From contig NC_065875.1 of the NCBI RefSeq assembly GCF_933775445.1, positions 620,001 through 684,000 of the forward strand: a stretch of DNA of 64,000 bases, given 5' to 3'. Shown one piece after another: positions 23,350 to 35,620 of the stretch. Below the pieces are notes generated by a model. It had not been told where the DNA came from and did not search any database. It saw nothing but the letters and a program-made list of their open reading frames with translations. Both the position numbers and the translations under genes were made by a program. The DNA is from Argentina anserina (Eukaryota; Streptophyta; Magnoliopsida; Rosales; Rosaceae). The stretch's first letter is position 1; each line of letters opens with the position of its first letter.

Positions 23350-25276
23350 TTCCGAGTCGCTTCAGAAAAATAATCACTAGTGAGCCATTGTGATTTTAAA
23401 TCTGTGGAGCAGAAGATAGCTGGAGATCAAGTTGTGACCTATATTTAAGTAAGGAAGATAAATAGGATATATTTCATAGGAGGATCATGTTTCTAACTAT
23501 ATATCCTGAAGATTTGTTTGCATAAAGTGGATAAGATCGCATATTTTCCCACAGAGATTCACCTGCCACTTAATTAAAGCGCGATGGAATAGGTCATATT
23601 TGCTCCGCATGAATGGCTGCGCACGCATAATTCTCTAACATATCAAGAATCATCATATCAAGGAAAAGTTTACCAAATAATAAAGAAATTGTTGCCCACT
23701 GCCACCCCACAAACTCCTTTGTTCACCCCAAAAAGAATTACTATAATTACACTAATTTTATAAAATACATAATTAATTAATTATATACTTAATTTATCAT
23801 GAAATATTAATCTTTTCCATCCGATCTAAAAATATTTCTCTCTTACTGATTGAAAATTTTCATTTTTTATGTTCGATATTTTTCTTTATATATTAAAGAA
23901 ATTTAGCTTACGTAACCGCCAAACACGTTTTCTATACTATCCTTGATTTATTAAATTGATTATATTTAATTAATGGGTAAGAAAGTAAAAAAAAAACCAC
24001 TTTCTCCTACAAATTCTCTAAAAAATATGAATATAAGATGTGTGCACACGTTCAAATGTTATCGTTGATTTATGAGCAGTAAAATAGTAAGCACGTCATT
24101 TTGCATGTGTCTTTGCACATGCGAGAAGACTAGTTCATATATAATTTGTTATTCAAATAATAAATCATTACTGTTAACTTAATAATTTTTTTTATAATAA
24201 TTGGTGAACATTACAAATAAAAATTTTAATACCAAAATCAATCTTTTTTTCCACAACTCAAAGTTGTTAATCTATGTTTTTTGGCATTTATATTAGTTAA
24301 ACATTAATTTTTTCATCTAGAAAAAATTAAAATAAATATATAATTAAGGTAGAAATATAAATGAATCATATTTGATTATATTTATAAACCGTATCATTTC
24401 TTTTTATATTGGTGTAAATTAATTGAAAGATTGTCTCTAAATATTATATTTTTCAATTCGATATGTCATTAAGGACAATTTTGAAAAAAAAGTGGGTGAA
24501 ATAAGTAAACTTAATATTAAATTTAAAATGTGGAGTGAAATAGCCGCACCCTAAAGAAATATATCAAGAATTAATCACTATGAAAAATCTGAAAATAAGA
24601 CAATTATGAGTGATTTTTTAAGTTTATTTTTTTAAAAGACAATTATAAGAGATGATTATAAAAAGAGTACAATGTTACATCTAAAAAAAGAGTTGTACAT
24701 AGTGTTCAATATAAATACACACCCAAAACTTCTTGATTTCTTGATTCTTTTATCATATATTAACTTCCATACACGCGCGTGGCAACAACTATAATATGGA
24801 CTTGGTGCGGACGAGGTCCTTAATATGGACTTGGGATTGTGCACTGGATTGCCCAACGTGTGCGCACCCAAACAAAGACTAGTTTGTTTCTGGGACACAT
24901 CCCAATCGGAGCTAGAGATTAAACAATCTTGAAATTTTTTCAAGGGGCGATCAAAGATAGCTAACATTTGATGCATGGATGTCATATTGAAGAGACAGTG
25001 GAGTCAGACTACCTTGAAGCCACTCTTGATCATTGAAAACTCGAGCTATGAGTTGCTCAATCATGCAGAATATTGGCCTTGCTATCCATTCAACTATTCA
25101 AGTGCGAATTCGTTTTGCGCTTAGAACTTATGATGAAGTAGGTCATGCTACAAATTGTTGTACCGCTCTACAATAAGATTGACTCTTGATTTCATATAGA
25201 AAAGGATAGAGGAGACTTTGAACAATAAAAATATTATTCACAGTTTACATACCAAGGCTCAATACTTATGTACAAG
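23350..25276. other. intergenic, promoter side of copy A, AT-rich
   Basis: The first 100-200 bp should contain the 5' UTR and promoter of copy A; a weak TATA-like TTAAATAT (minus strand) sits near 23441-23448. From about 23700 to 24650 the DNA is strongly AT-rich with no gene. A 109-codon open frame at 24656-24985 (-) matches nothing known and is probably chance. Confidence 0.4.
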
Positions 25277-26439
25277 TTATAAGTTGGCACTCTGTAACTC
25301 AATATCATCTGCTGGACTGGGGTCGCTGCTATGCAACTCACATGCTTTTACAGCATCGTCCACGGAAACAAACATCCAGTCCATGCCAACTTTTGCAACG
25401 AACTTGGAGACCTCTAACTTCTTAATCACTTCACTCCTCGGATTTGCTAAGACCAGCTAATGGATTCAGAGAAAGAAAGAAACTAATTAGATTCAATATG
25501 TATGACTGTACAGCTTGAAAACGACAAACTAAAAATGGGCCGGGATATATATAGCTTCATACTTTGAGACTCTTTCTGTCTATTCACTTTTGACCTCTTC
25601 GAGCATGCTGATCCCACATGAATCAATGCCTCCAACACCTGTAGTTAATTTGATATTAATGTTATCAATTGGCTAGATGTTAGTTAAACTATTGTTGCTT
25701 GATACAAGAAGCTTACTGGTAATGTCTAGTATAATGAATCGTAAGCTTGATTCTCCAGAAGCTTTTATTCTGTCTTCCTCTTCAAATATCCATCTGGAAA
25801 TCCTGAGGACGTCAAAATTAAAAGCAGATATCATAATGAATTTTCTATATTTCTCAATTTCGAGATTAACATTCTTCCACATATATAGCAGTGTTGGTAT
25901 AGTTTACCTTTCCCTCAAATAGTTGACATTCGCGAAGTATATAGGTGAATCGATTTGAAGCATGAGAATCCCAGGAACAAGTGTTGCATCTGGATATTGT
26001 TCAATGCTTCTATAAACCGATGTGTTCGGAATCTTGCCCAGATTGAGAGTCCTCGGTCTTGTTATGAAAAGAATCATTCGCAACAAAGAAATAACAACCG
26101 CAAAGGACAGACCAATCAGCGCATTTCCGAAACTAACACCTAAACATGCACCCATGCATACCATACAATCCATCTTATCCGTCTTCCAGATATGGATGGC
26201 AGCTGGGATGTCCATGACACTAGACATTGCCACGATTATAATGGAACATAGGGCTACTAGTGGTGTGTATTGGAACAATGGCATCAAAAACAGCACCGTC
26301 AACAGCATCATAATCGCCATGATTATGGGTGAGACTTGAGTCTTGCCTCCGGCGCTGTAGTTCACCGCAGCTCTTGAAAATGGTGCTGCCAGTATTCAAT
26401 CATTATAACAATCAATAAATGGATTCGATATGAAGTAGG

Positions 26440-27055
26440 ATAGGTCATATATCGGTTCGGTTCGGTTTTTGGTTTAAATCGAAACCGCACCACTTTGATC
26501 GGTTTTTTAGAAATTCAAACCATTCACCGAATTGAATTAGTCTGAACCGAAACAATCGGTTTAGCCGAAATTCGGTTCGGTTTCGATTCACACCTCATAT
26601 GTAATTTTTTTTAATTTTTCAAGAGGTGTGACTCGAACTCCTATCTAAAGATGATGTCACAAATCACTAGATCACACGCATTTCTCATTAATAACTATGT
26701 AAAATTATATTTTTCTCATTTTGATAGATATTTTCAATAAAACATCAAAATGTCAATGTTGGGATTCAAACTTCTGGCCTAGAATATAACAACCATGCGT
26801 TCTACCAATTGCGCTAGACAACCTTATATGTTATGTGTTATTATTTTTTAAATCATTAAATTAATTCGATCGGTTCGGTTTTAAATCGGTTGGTTTGATC
26901 ACGTAAACCATTTTCAAACCGTTTAAACCGGTTTCGGTTCGATTTTCTTTATTTTTTAAATTACATCTCTTCGGTTCGGTTATCCGCACCATATATTTCG
27001 TTTCAGTTTAATTCGGTCGATTTTGTTTATTTAATTCGGTTTATGCCCACCCCTA
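26440..27055. mobile_element. insertion with tRNA-like segments and GGTTCG-rich ends
   Basis: This block enlarges the intron between exons 7 and 8 of sulfate transporter B; the intron is 79 bp in copy A. Both ends are rich in CGGTTCGGTTT-type phrases (26450-26590 and 26865-27045). Between them, on the minus strand, are two tRNA-like pieces: one with TAGCGCAATTGG (box A-like) and AGTTTGAATCC (box B-like), about 26760-26823, and one with GGAGTTCGAGTC (box B-like), about 26620-26690. tRNA-derived promoters are the hallmark of plant SINEs. The order is unusual, so I call it only SINE-like. Confidence 0.5.
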
Positions 27056-28027
27056 ATATGAAGATTGATTATTTAATTATGTAGTAGTACGTACCTGATG
27101 CCAAGGGGCAACAAGTGCAAGAGCCTATTATGTTCATCATTCCAAAAGCAATCATCTCCCTGCTGCCATCAATATGATAGTTTTCCAGTGTGGCAAAGCT
27201 TCTTCCGCAAGCTATTCCTTCCTAATCACAACCATTTGATGATAATTAAATAAAAACCTCGATTAAAAAAAAACTATTTCAATTTGATATAGATATTATA
27301 TTGTTAAATTATAATTAGATATTCCGAGGAGTTCATAGCTTACAGCAAGACCAATAATCCCACTAATCACTCCGGCTTTTATAGAGGCGTGAAGATGGCG
27401 CGACTTAAAAACCGTACTCAAGTCCGACACAGTTACGGGGTTCAACCCTTTCTGAAGGTGCCCAATCTACAAAAGGAAAGAAATATATGTGCATAGTTCA
27501 ACCAAACAGATATGAAATTATAATGTATAGATATCCCCTTATAATTGAAAATTGAGCTAAATGTTTACCACTTGAATGTTGTGATTGTCAACATGGGTTA
27601 CAAATACCAGAAGGCTCCCCACCACCACGCAAAACAATTGTGCCAGTGCACTCATCCAAAACAAAGATGGTTTTTTCTTGCTCTGTTAAGTCATAACCAA
27701 CAACATAAATAATCCACACGGTTGATAAACCCCCCTAAATTTTGTATGAGAAGGCCATATATAGATACTCACAAGGCTTTTAGAACCTAAGAGAATAAAG
27801 AGGAAACCACATCCCATCACAGCAGGTTCCCATTTCCACTGCAATACATAACAACAAAAGAGTCGTCAACACAATTCCAAACTCATTTGCAAAAACATCA
27901 TTCCATTTTATCTAATGGGGTTTACAAAGCAAGAAACATATCAAATGGGGTTTATACATTAATTCTATACTAATTGGAGTTCAAAAAGAAGATGAATAAA
28001 GATAGAGCCATATCAAAGTGGAGAATT

Positions 28028-28330
28028 TTCAGGTGCGGACGTTCGTACCTTATGTAAGGTACGGATTTGCCGATTCCGGCAACGGTAGGCTGCAATGGCG
28101 AGGCAGACCACGACAGCCGCACTCCCCATTTCTCGGCGGTCTCGTCTGTGCCAGTCGGAGCTCCATCGGCGACCCATGGCGGCCAGAATCGCGAAATCGC
28201 CATAATCTGCCCAGAAACTTGATTTTTGCAGATTCTGGCTGCCATGAGTCGCCGATAGAGCTTCAGCCGGTACAGACGAGATCATCTGCCGTCACGGCGA
28301 ATTCGCACGGTGCGGACGTCCGCACCTGAA
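28028..28330. mobile_element. GC-rich MITE-like element with terminal inverted repeats
   Basis: A 303-bp block, markedly GC-rich compared with the surrounding intron, starts TTCAGGTGCGGACGT and ends with the inverse, ACGTCCGCACCTGAA. It lies in the intron between exons 3 and 4 of sulfate transporter B. A further internal hairpin (GTACCTTATGTAAGGTAC) lies near the left end. No transposase is encoded and no clear target duplication is visible, so the superfamily is open. A (TA)n run follows at 28335-28357. Confidence 0.65.
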
Positions 28331-29311
28331 GCGGTATATATATATATATATATATATTACTCAGATTGAGAGATAGAGGAATACATACCTCGTCGAAGTG
28401 CTTAAAGACTGATATGAGGATAGAGACAACATCCGATCCTTGGGTGAAATGTGTTATCCCCAACAAGCCTTTAAGTTGTTGAAGAATCAAAGGGATGGCT
28501 GCTCCACCCATGAAGCCCAATATTGTTGCATGGGAAAGAAAATCCACCACAAAACCAAGTCTGTATGTACCAATTTACACACAGGCATACCAAAGACGGT
28601 CAGTTTTATACATTAATTATGTCAAATAAGATTTTTTTTCTTCTCTAGAATATTTTTGGCACATTGTGCAGTCATATTCGTTCATAATACCTTAAGAACC
28701 CTAGGCAAGCCTGAAAGAGTCCGGCAAAAAAGGTGGAGGTTAAAGCCATTTGGAGATACAGTTTAGGGTTCTCCGTAGGACTAACTTCCTCTGACACCAT
28801 ATTTGCTAGCAGAACCAATGAAACAGCCAATGGTCCAATAGTGATGTGCCTCGAGGTTCCAAATACCGCATAGACTAGTGGAGGTACAAAACTCATATCT
28901 ACACAATATACAATCGATCACATTCTTGTATAAAATGGAACCTAACATATAAGACACATGGCAACTATATTTAGTTAATTACTTACATATCCCAACAATT
29001 TGGGGAAGGTTCGCTAAGATTGCATAGCTGATCCCTTGAGGAACCGCTAGACTAGAAATTGTGATTCCGGCAATGATATCAGACCTCAGGTAGCTAAAGT
29101 TGTAACTAGGAGCCCACTGTAGGATTGTGAAGAAGTATTGCAACCCCAGAATTAACTTTTGAAAAGCAGGTTGGTTTTTGAATGGCCTGAATGGGTCGTC
29201 AGGATATAGAGTTTCCTTCAATGATGACTTAACAGCGGTTAACAATGGCTTTGGGGGTGGGATCACAACTGGGTGAGGATTGAACTGATCATGACTCTGT
29301 GCTGTCGCCAT

Positions 29312-32300
29312 TTCGACTTACTGGAAAAGAAATATTCACTACTAAAGGTTTTGTAGTTTTAAGTGTAAGGATTAGATAGCTGGAGTAGTTATGAGAGCAT
29401 ATCATTTTATACACAAAGGAGGGGGAAGACTGAATCAATATGCGATGCGCTTTGCTCATGTTTTTTGCAGCAAATGTATAGTGAAAGAGATTGCCGCAAA
29501 GAAAACAAGGAAAGTTTTCGAAAAACAACCTGGGTTCGGTTTCGACAAGAAACGTAAAGCCTAATACTATCTTTTCTATACATGCAAGGAAGTTCTTAAC
29601 TTCTACTCTTTTCGGAGAAAGATCCATCTTTCTACCCAATGTGTGTACTGTGTAGTGACGAGCTTTCCATTTGCTTACCTGGTCTCGGTCCGAGTTGCAT
29701 AGAAGAGTTTGCATGAAATGTATAGGTTGCCGCAACAACCTAAGAAAGTCTTTGGGAGATATTCATACGTGGATGATACGAAAGAAGCTCCAGGTAATTG
29801 TGGGAGAGATATGCGAAAGCTACACGGGCCCAAGAAAGCCCCCATCCTTGAAGCTCATAGGTCTAGACGTCTAGTCAATTTGGTTTCTTGTCCCTGTCAT
29901 AAGCATTGTTTTCATTATGAAGCTGTAGTGAAGTGAAATAGTTGGATTATCCCAGCCAAGTCAATAGAACCCTTAAAAGGAATGTATGGTTGAATTTAAG
30001 AAGTAACATCCATCAAAATTACATATGATTGCAATTTTTGTACAAAAAATATGAACATCAGACACGATTAACCTGCAGATGTCGCAGTACAAAATGCTTT
30101 CAACAATGCACTTAAACAAACCAAACCATTACCGGTGCAAGCCTACAAATCCCAAATAGCCAAGAATCTGAGTAAGAGAATGACAGAAAACCAAGCAGAG
30201 AGATACAGCAGTAGCAGCACAGACCATGATAATAATAAGGGATATAAACTTTTTGCTTCTCAAAACATGCAGATTCTTGACAAAGCATTTTCTTGTTTTA
30301 ATTTACATATATTCTTTTCTGAGCTTTCAGGTATTTATTATCAATTATTTTCATTTGTTCTAGGCCATTAGAGGGTTTTGTTACTTTTCACAGTTTTGCT
30401 TGCTATCAGAAGTTTTCATTTTTTTAAAACCCGTTTAATGCGGCTACAAAAACTATTAATTCTGCATTGCATTTTTTGTTTCTTTCTTTGCTTTCAAAGT
30501 TTCCTGCAGAATACTTTAAAAAAGAAACATATAACCAACATTAACTATTAATACTGCTCCTATTCACATATTAAAGAATACTTTCAAACCAACATTCTTC
30601 CTTTCACCATCAGTACAAAACATCAAACAGCAATAAGAACGTACCACCACTCCATCAGTACAAAAGTTTTATAGAGCCATTGCAGCAAAATGAAGCAGTA
30701 TGCAAAACTCGCTGGAGAAATTGTCCAGGAATTCATAGTCCCTGTATTTAGGAACTTAGATTTGACCTACCCTTGTCATATAAAATAAATAAATTCAGCG
30801 TAGTGACTCGTATGCATGCGAAAGACAATTATACAACTCAATCACTTAGGACTGCACTAATCACGATCATAATCAGTGTATTCCATTTTTGAGACGCTCG
30901 TATCAGTCGTATGCATACAGAAGACACAATTATACTAAAGTCAAAACAGAATACAAAAGGATTAATATGTACAGTAGTACGATTATCTACAAATGAGATA
31001 ATCCTAATGGCAGGGGCAGCCTGTTGCCGTGGCTTTTATCAGTGCTATCCTCTGTCTGGTGTGAAGTAAGAAGAACGTCAAGCTTGTGGAGTAGAGAAGC
31101 AGATAAACTAAATGTATAGATAACTCATTATAATACAACATCATAGATTAAGATGGCCAGAATTTGCATGCATTATTATTATGATGACAGTTTGCATAGA
31201 AAATGAGACTACAGAAGCAAAAACAGATTTTTCTGGTAGATAGGCATTTGTTCTAATAGTGCAGTACTTCATCTGATGTAGAAGTTTTTATCTGCAAGAA
31301 AAAAGGGAAACAATTATTGCCAACTGAAAGTAGGTGAAACAAGTGATGCCTTCCTTCTGGTTTTCTTCTATGGTATTCCATTGCTTGTTGATTCCCTGAA
31401 AGAAAATGTAAGATTAATTATAGGAGGGAGTGAAGCATATTTTGAAATTTATCAGTTTGATCAAATTTTGTATTGAGCTTTAACAATTGTTTTGTGTATG
31501 GTTCTCTAAACTATGTCATTATAAACAAGTAACATATCTCAGGATCCAAAACAATTAACAATTTACTTTATGATTGTAGAAGAGGTATACCAAAGTTGGT
31601 CATCCAGCTCAGATTTTGATACTTAAAAAAAAACACAGAATACCAGATAAGAAAAGGCATGAGCAAGAAGAAGTAAACCCTTTCCTGGTCATCAGAGATT
31701 AGCACAACTGCAATTTGGTTCCCTGCTGTAAATGAACTACTGTCAGTGTTACATCAGTACTGCCAATAATTGCAACAACATGTACAAAGCGTTTTCATTT
31801 ATATTACAACAACAACAACATGACGCTCTATGACATCTCTTAATATAATTAGTTAAGTAGACATTTCATGGTTCTTTTGGTATTCAGGGGTATATACCTG
31901 CTGAATTTATGTCATCCAATAGATTGAAATACAATTAGAATATGTGCTGGTCACCCCATGTGTCATCAAGGGCTGAATCATATGTCCTCGAATGGATTGA
32001 AATACAATTCGTTAATCTGCTTTTACACCCCTTATGAGGGCTAGTGACTTATTGCGGTAAGAAATCAATTTGAAATATTCAACATTACATGCATGCCTAA
32101 AGACAACTAAGGCTATTGGTCTGTGAATAGTATATTATATGTTATATATGGGCATGTCTGCAAGCAGAGAGTTGGCATACATTGATGAAGCAATCTTCTT
32201 ATACCTTAAAGGAGTAACTTCCCTTTCTCAAACCAAAGATCCAGAGTCCTGCCAAGTGATAATTTTGTATAGTGAGATCCTAGCCTAGCAGGAGCCTACG

Positions 32301-35168
32301 CAGTTTTTCCAGCATACACGCAGAAGTTATATAAGCACAACAGCCACCTTTAGTTATTTAAAACTACAGTTCTTACTTCCTATCTAAGTATCATATTTCT
32401 AGTTTCTACCTCACAGATGGTTGCCAATAGACTCTGTGCTCAGTTTTAGGTTCTCAGCGAAAACATATTCGTACATAAGTGCAATACCTTTGAGGGATTA
32501 CATATCCAAAGATGTCGTGTTACAAACTTGAGTCTCTGCAATTTTGTTCCTGCAAATAGAAGAAACATTTGTATCACAAAACCCACCAAGAGCATTACAT
32601 GAAATTTAGCTCAAAGATAAACAAATAGCTACGGGTCAAATATTATTAGATATAGATTATTATTCTTGTACCACACGAAGAAAAAGAGAAAAAAGTATGC
32701 CATCCCTTCTAACAAATTTAGATCTGCTATCTCTTTTTTCCTACTCGCCTTGCAGATGCCAGTAGTCTCTAAAATTATTATTCACTTATTTTTTCCTCTC
32801 CTGAACAACAATTTGCGTCTCCCTATAGCAATGGCTACCTATATACATAGAACGTGATTACTGTGGGGTGTTTCTAATCCAGTACATCTCACACCTGGTT
32901 GTATGCTTTTTTCTTTATTTAGGACATGACTCTGGACCTTAGGATGTAAATCATCCACACCTGGTTGATTGTTTTGAGGTAATTCAGAACATAAGCGAGG
33001 GGGTAACATTGATGCTTCAGAAGTGTAGAACCCAGCATAAATCTTCTTCTTCTTTTAATCGGCACATGCTCAATTTTGTAGCTGAACCGTATTCCATGTA
33101 CAGCCACGCCAAGCTATTAAAAACCAAAATACAAAGAAAAAACAAAAAACGATATCAGCATCATGGAATGTAATTACATTTGCATTATTGAATACATATA
33201 CTTTATAATTGGAGCAGAGAAGTGACCAACAAACGAATGTAAACAATATTATATTATTTACAGATGACAGTTAAAGAGAGTGCTGTCACACAGTAAAAAA
33301 TAAAGCCCAAGGTAACGCTACAGGTTTCTTAGCTTTCCAAATATTATTCATAATAAATTGCTGACCAGATATGTAATGCAACTAAATCTGTCATCATTTT
33401 ACAGATTACAAAAGCTGAAATGACAGAACGCTCAAAATTATCCAAGCTACTACTCGCCATGTAAACTGCAATATCGCTTCTTCAATTTTTTTGTATTCTA
33501 GTTATACTGAAACATAATCGACAACTTCTGGTTGTCTTCATAATCTTGAATGTCAGTCCTAAACTTCTTGGCTCACTCAAAATACATCGGGATGAATACA
33601 TTGCCCCATCCGATGTATAGAACACTCCTGTCCCAAAACAACAAAAACTGAATGCAAACTCTATATAGCCTCCAGATACCAAGAGATCCTCAAATAATAT
33701 AAACAACAAAAGACAGTCATCTGCTGTCAATGAATAATGAACTGCTCTCCAGAAAGTATTAAGATCTGCAAGTTCATTTATATATATAAATTTTATATAA
33801 TTAAGTTAACTGATCATGGCCAAACCTAAGAATGTGTACAATGGTTATATATACTGATCAGCCAAAAACAAAGTCATGCAAAAATATGAACAAATCTGTC
33901 GCCAAATTGGGCAAGAGCAGTAGTATTAATGGATTCAATACCTCTGCAAATACTTCTGCAACTTGAATTTAGTCCAGGAACCCTTTCACAACGGGAAATC
34001 AGCGAGACATCAATCAAATTCCATATTCAGCAGGAATATACTGTTAGCAGCCAAATCCATATGAAATATGTCAAATTGTGCAAAACAAAGAGGTGTAAAC
34101 TGCAAAGTAAGTTCATTTTGTGATCCCTTTCAAAACAGCAGACAAAGAACACAAAATAATAATAATAATAATTGAGCAAGATTAAAATCACAATTGGGAA
34201 AAAAACCAATGTAGTAGTGATGTTGTACACTGAATTCATGTAAACTAACTATATATTCATGTAATATAGTACACCAGTAAAGGTCAGGATGAGGGTCTAA
34301 GGATCTGTTTCAAAGCCTAGCCATATAATGAGGTTACTCAGAAAGAGGACTATGCAAATTAAATAGTACAGAGATAATGAGCTTTTTATCTTGCATTCAC
34401 AGTCATATAACGGTTATTCCATACCTCAATAGTAAAAGCTAATATCTATAAAAGATGTAGCTAACAACAGTAGTGACTACGGACCACCAAAATTACTTGA
34501 TTCATCTGTCTATAAACTTTTCTTCACCAAATCTAGAAAACTTGTTATAAATTACCTAATGCTCTTTGGTAATGAGCATACCATACCTTGGTATCACTCC
34601 CAATCAAAAGAACATCATAAATATCATCCCCTGGCATTATTTGTAATCCATCCTTTATCATCCCTTCAGATCCAAGAGAACGTCCTGTCATCTAAAGAAT
34701 TTTGGTTAGCACCAGTTTATTTACACAATGCTGAATTCAATCAGTTCTCAACATACCGACATTTATAGGGTAAAATTAATCTTTCAAATCAAACTCTCTG
34801 ATATATGTATTGAACTGTTAAATCGCTACTGAAATTCTTGCTTGTTTTTTTTTTATAATGAATGAAGCACTAACTTAGACAAATTGAATGAAATCTTGTT
34901 AAACGAAAGAGAGCTAAAGTAATTAGAATAAAGGGATCTTTACCCAGGTAAATAAACCACGGAGGGCGGATACCCAATCTCTGAATTCTGTAAACTAACT
35001 TGTCCCCAAACTCTCAACTGAACACTTCGTGAGTTCGTGACAAACAGCAGCTAAGTTCCAAAGCTAAATTTGACAACAGAAGCACCATCAGAATATTAAA
35101 TTTTCACACAATTCCAATTGTAAAAATCTGGTTCACAAAAGAAGCACCATCAGAATCTCAAGGTGAAA
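29312..35168. other. 5.9-kb gene-free stretch between transporters B and C
   Basis: The left end holds the upstream region of copy B, with a TATA-like TATAAAA (minus strand) at 29405-29411. Beyond that I find no frame resembling a known protein on either strand, no clear terminal repeats and no RNA gene. The sequence is moderately AT-rich with many short poly-A/T runs. Open frames (for example 30135-30371 + and 33482-33730 -) match nothing known. Confidence 0.45.
29405..29411 (-). promoter_or_regulatory. TATA box of sulfate transporter B
   Basis: TATAAAA on the minus strand, about 95 bp upstream of the start codon of copy B: the distance expected for a short 5' UTR. Confidence 0.5.
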
Positions 35169-35325
35169 ATGGGAATTACAGCACAATTATGATCATGATC
35201 AGTAGAGTTCCTCAAAGAGTTGAGATTCCACCACCAAAACTGCTTCTAACCTCAGTCCAGTCGTCATTGAAAGAGACTATCTTTCCTGACGACCCTTTAA
35301 AACATTCAAGAACCAACCCATAATT
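35169..35325 (+). pseudogene. sulfate transporter exon-1 relic, plus strand
   Basis: Reads from an ATG at 35169 with DNA very like the start of transporter C: TATGATCATGATCAGTA, then CCTCAAAGAGTTGAGATTCC and, in frame, VEIPPPKLLLTSVQSSLKET and FPDDPL. An early stop (TGA after seven codons) and a frameshift near 35300 break it; only exon-1 sequence is present. Its orientation is opposite to the three complete copies, and it faces the next relic. Confidence 0.8.
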
Positions 35326-35334
35326 GTAACACAA

Positions 35335-35620
35335 AGTATTTCAAATCCAAAATTGCGTTTTGGATGTGGGTTCACTGGGTTGATTCTCAAATCTTCAAAG
35401 GTTGTCCCCAAATTAAGAAAGTCTCTTGCATTGACAACTTGACAGAGTTAAAAGCGGTTACGTGCTGGAATCTCTGCTCGTTGAGAACACTCTACTCTAG
35501 TACTCTTAAATTCTTAATCGAATCACATCAAAAAAAAAAAGTGCATTCCAAGAAACTGGAGTGAAACTGCATGGAGGGTTGGGTGTATATAAGGTGGTGA
35601 ACTGGTGGGGATGATAATTA
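35335..35620 (-). pseudogene. sulfate transporter exon-1 relic with promoter, minus strand
   Basis: On the minus strand 35495-35335 aligns with exon 1 of the transporters (GAGATTCCAGCACG, GTCAAGTTGTCAATGCAAGA, then AILDLKY for the usual AILGLQY). It is frameshifted and has stops. Further upstream, 35568-35605 keeps a segment nearly identical to the promoter of copy C (CATGGAGGGTTGGGTGTATA), including the TATA run at about 35585-35592. No later exons follow. This is a truncated duplicate in the same orientation as A-C. Confidence 0.75.

Larger units (their letters stand above)
25277..29311 (-). pseudogene. SULTR3: sulfate transporter, SULTR3 type (copy B), STAS broken
   Basis: Same eleven-exon plan as its neighbours: 28987-29311, 28691-28898, 28389-28560, 27773-27838, 27569-27682, 27344-27466, 27095-27221, 25908-26385, 25717-25802, 25563-25638 and 25277-25456. 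Internal exons match A and C in length, except exon 10, which is 76 nt instead of 77. A base is missing after GAG GTC AAA AGT GAA, so the frame reads TAG at 25580-25582. The predicted product is 585 residues, has the whole membrane domain (FLSHATILGFMGG, HLQKGLNPVTVSDLS, FVVFVTHV-type segments), but loses the second half of the STAS domain. Exon 11 is still open in its old frame ([20 protein letters not shown]), so the lesion looks recent. IDTSG also reads IDSCG. Two introns carry insertions. It could be a pseudogene, or a truncated and altered transporter. Confidence 0.85.

Noticed and set aside
24656..24985. 109-codon minus-strand frame beside transporter B
   Set aside because: It resembles nothing known and sits in AT-rich intergenic DNA.
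26755..26825. Functional tRNA gene
   Set aside because: Boxes A and B are imperfect and the ends do not form a clean acceptor stem. It is tRNA-derived, not a tRNA gene.
28013..28329. Open frames of 90-103 codons on both strands in the GC-rich intron block
   Set aside because: They fall wholly within the MITE-like element; GC-rich DNA has few stops.
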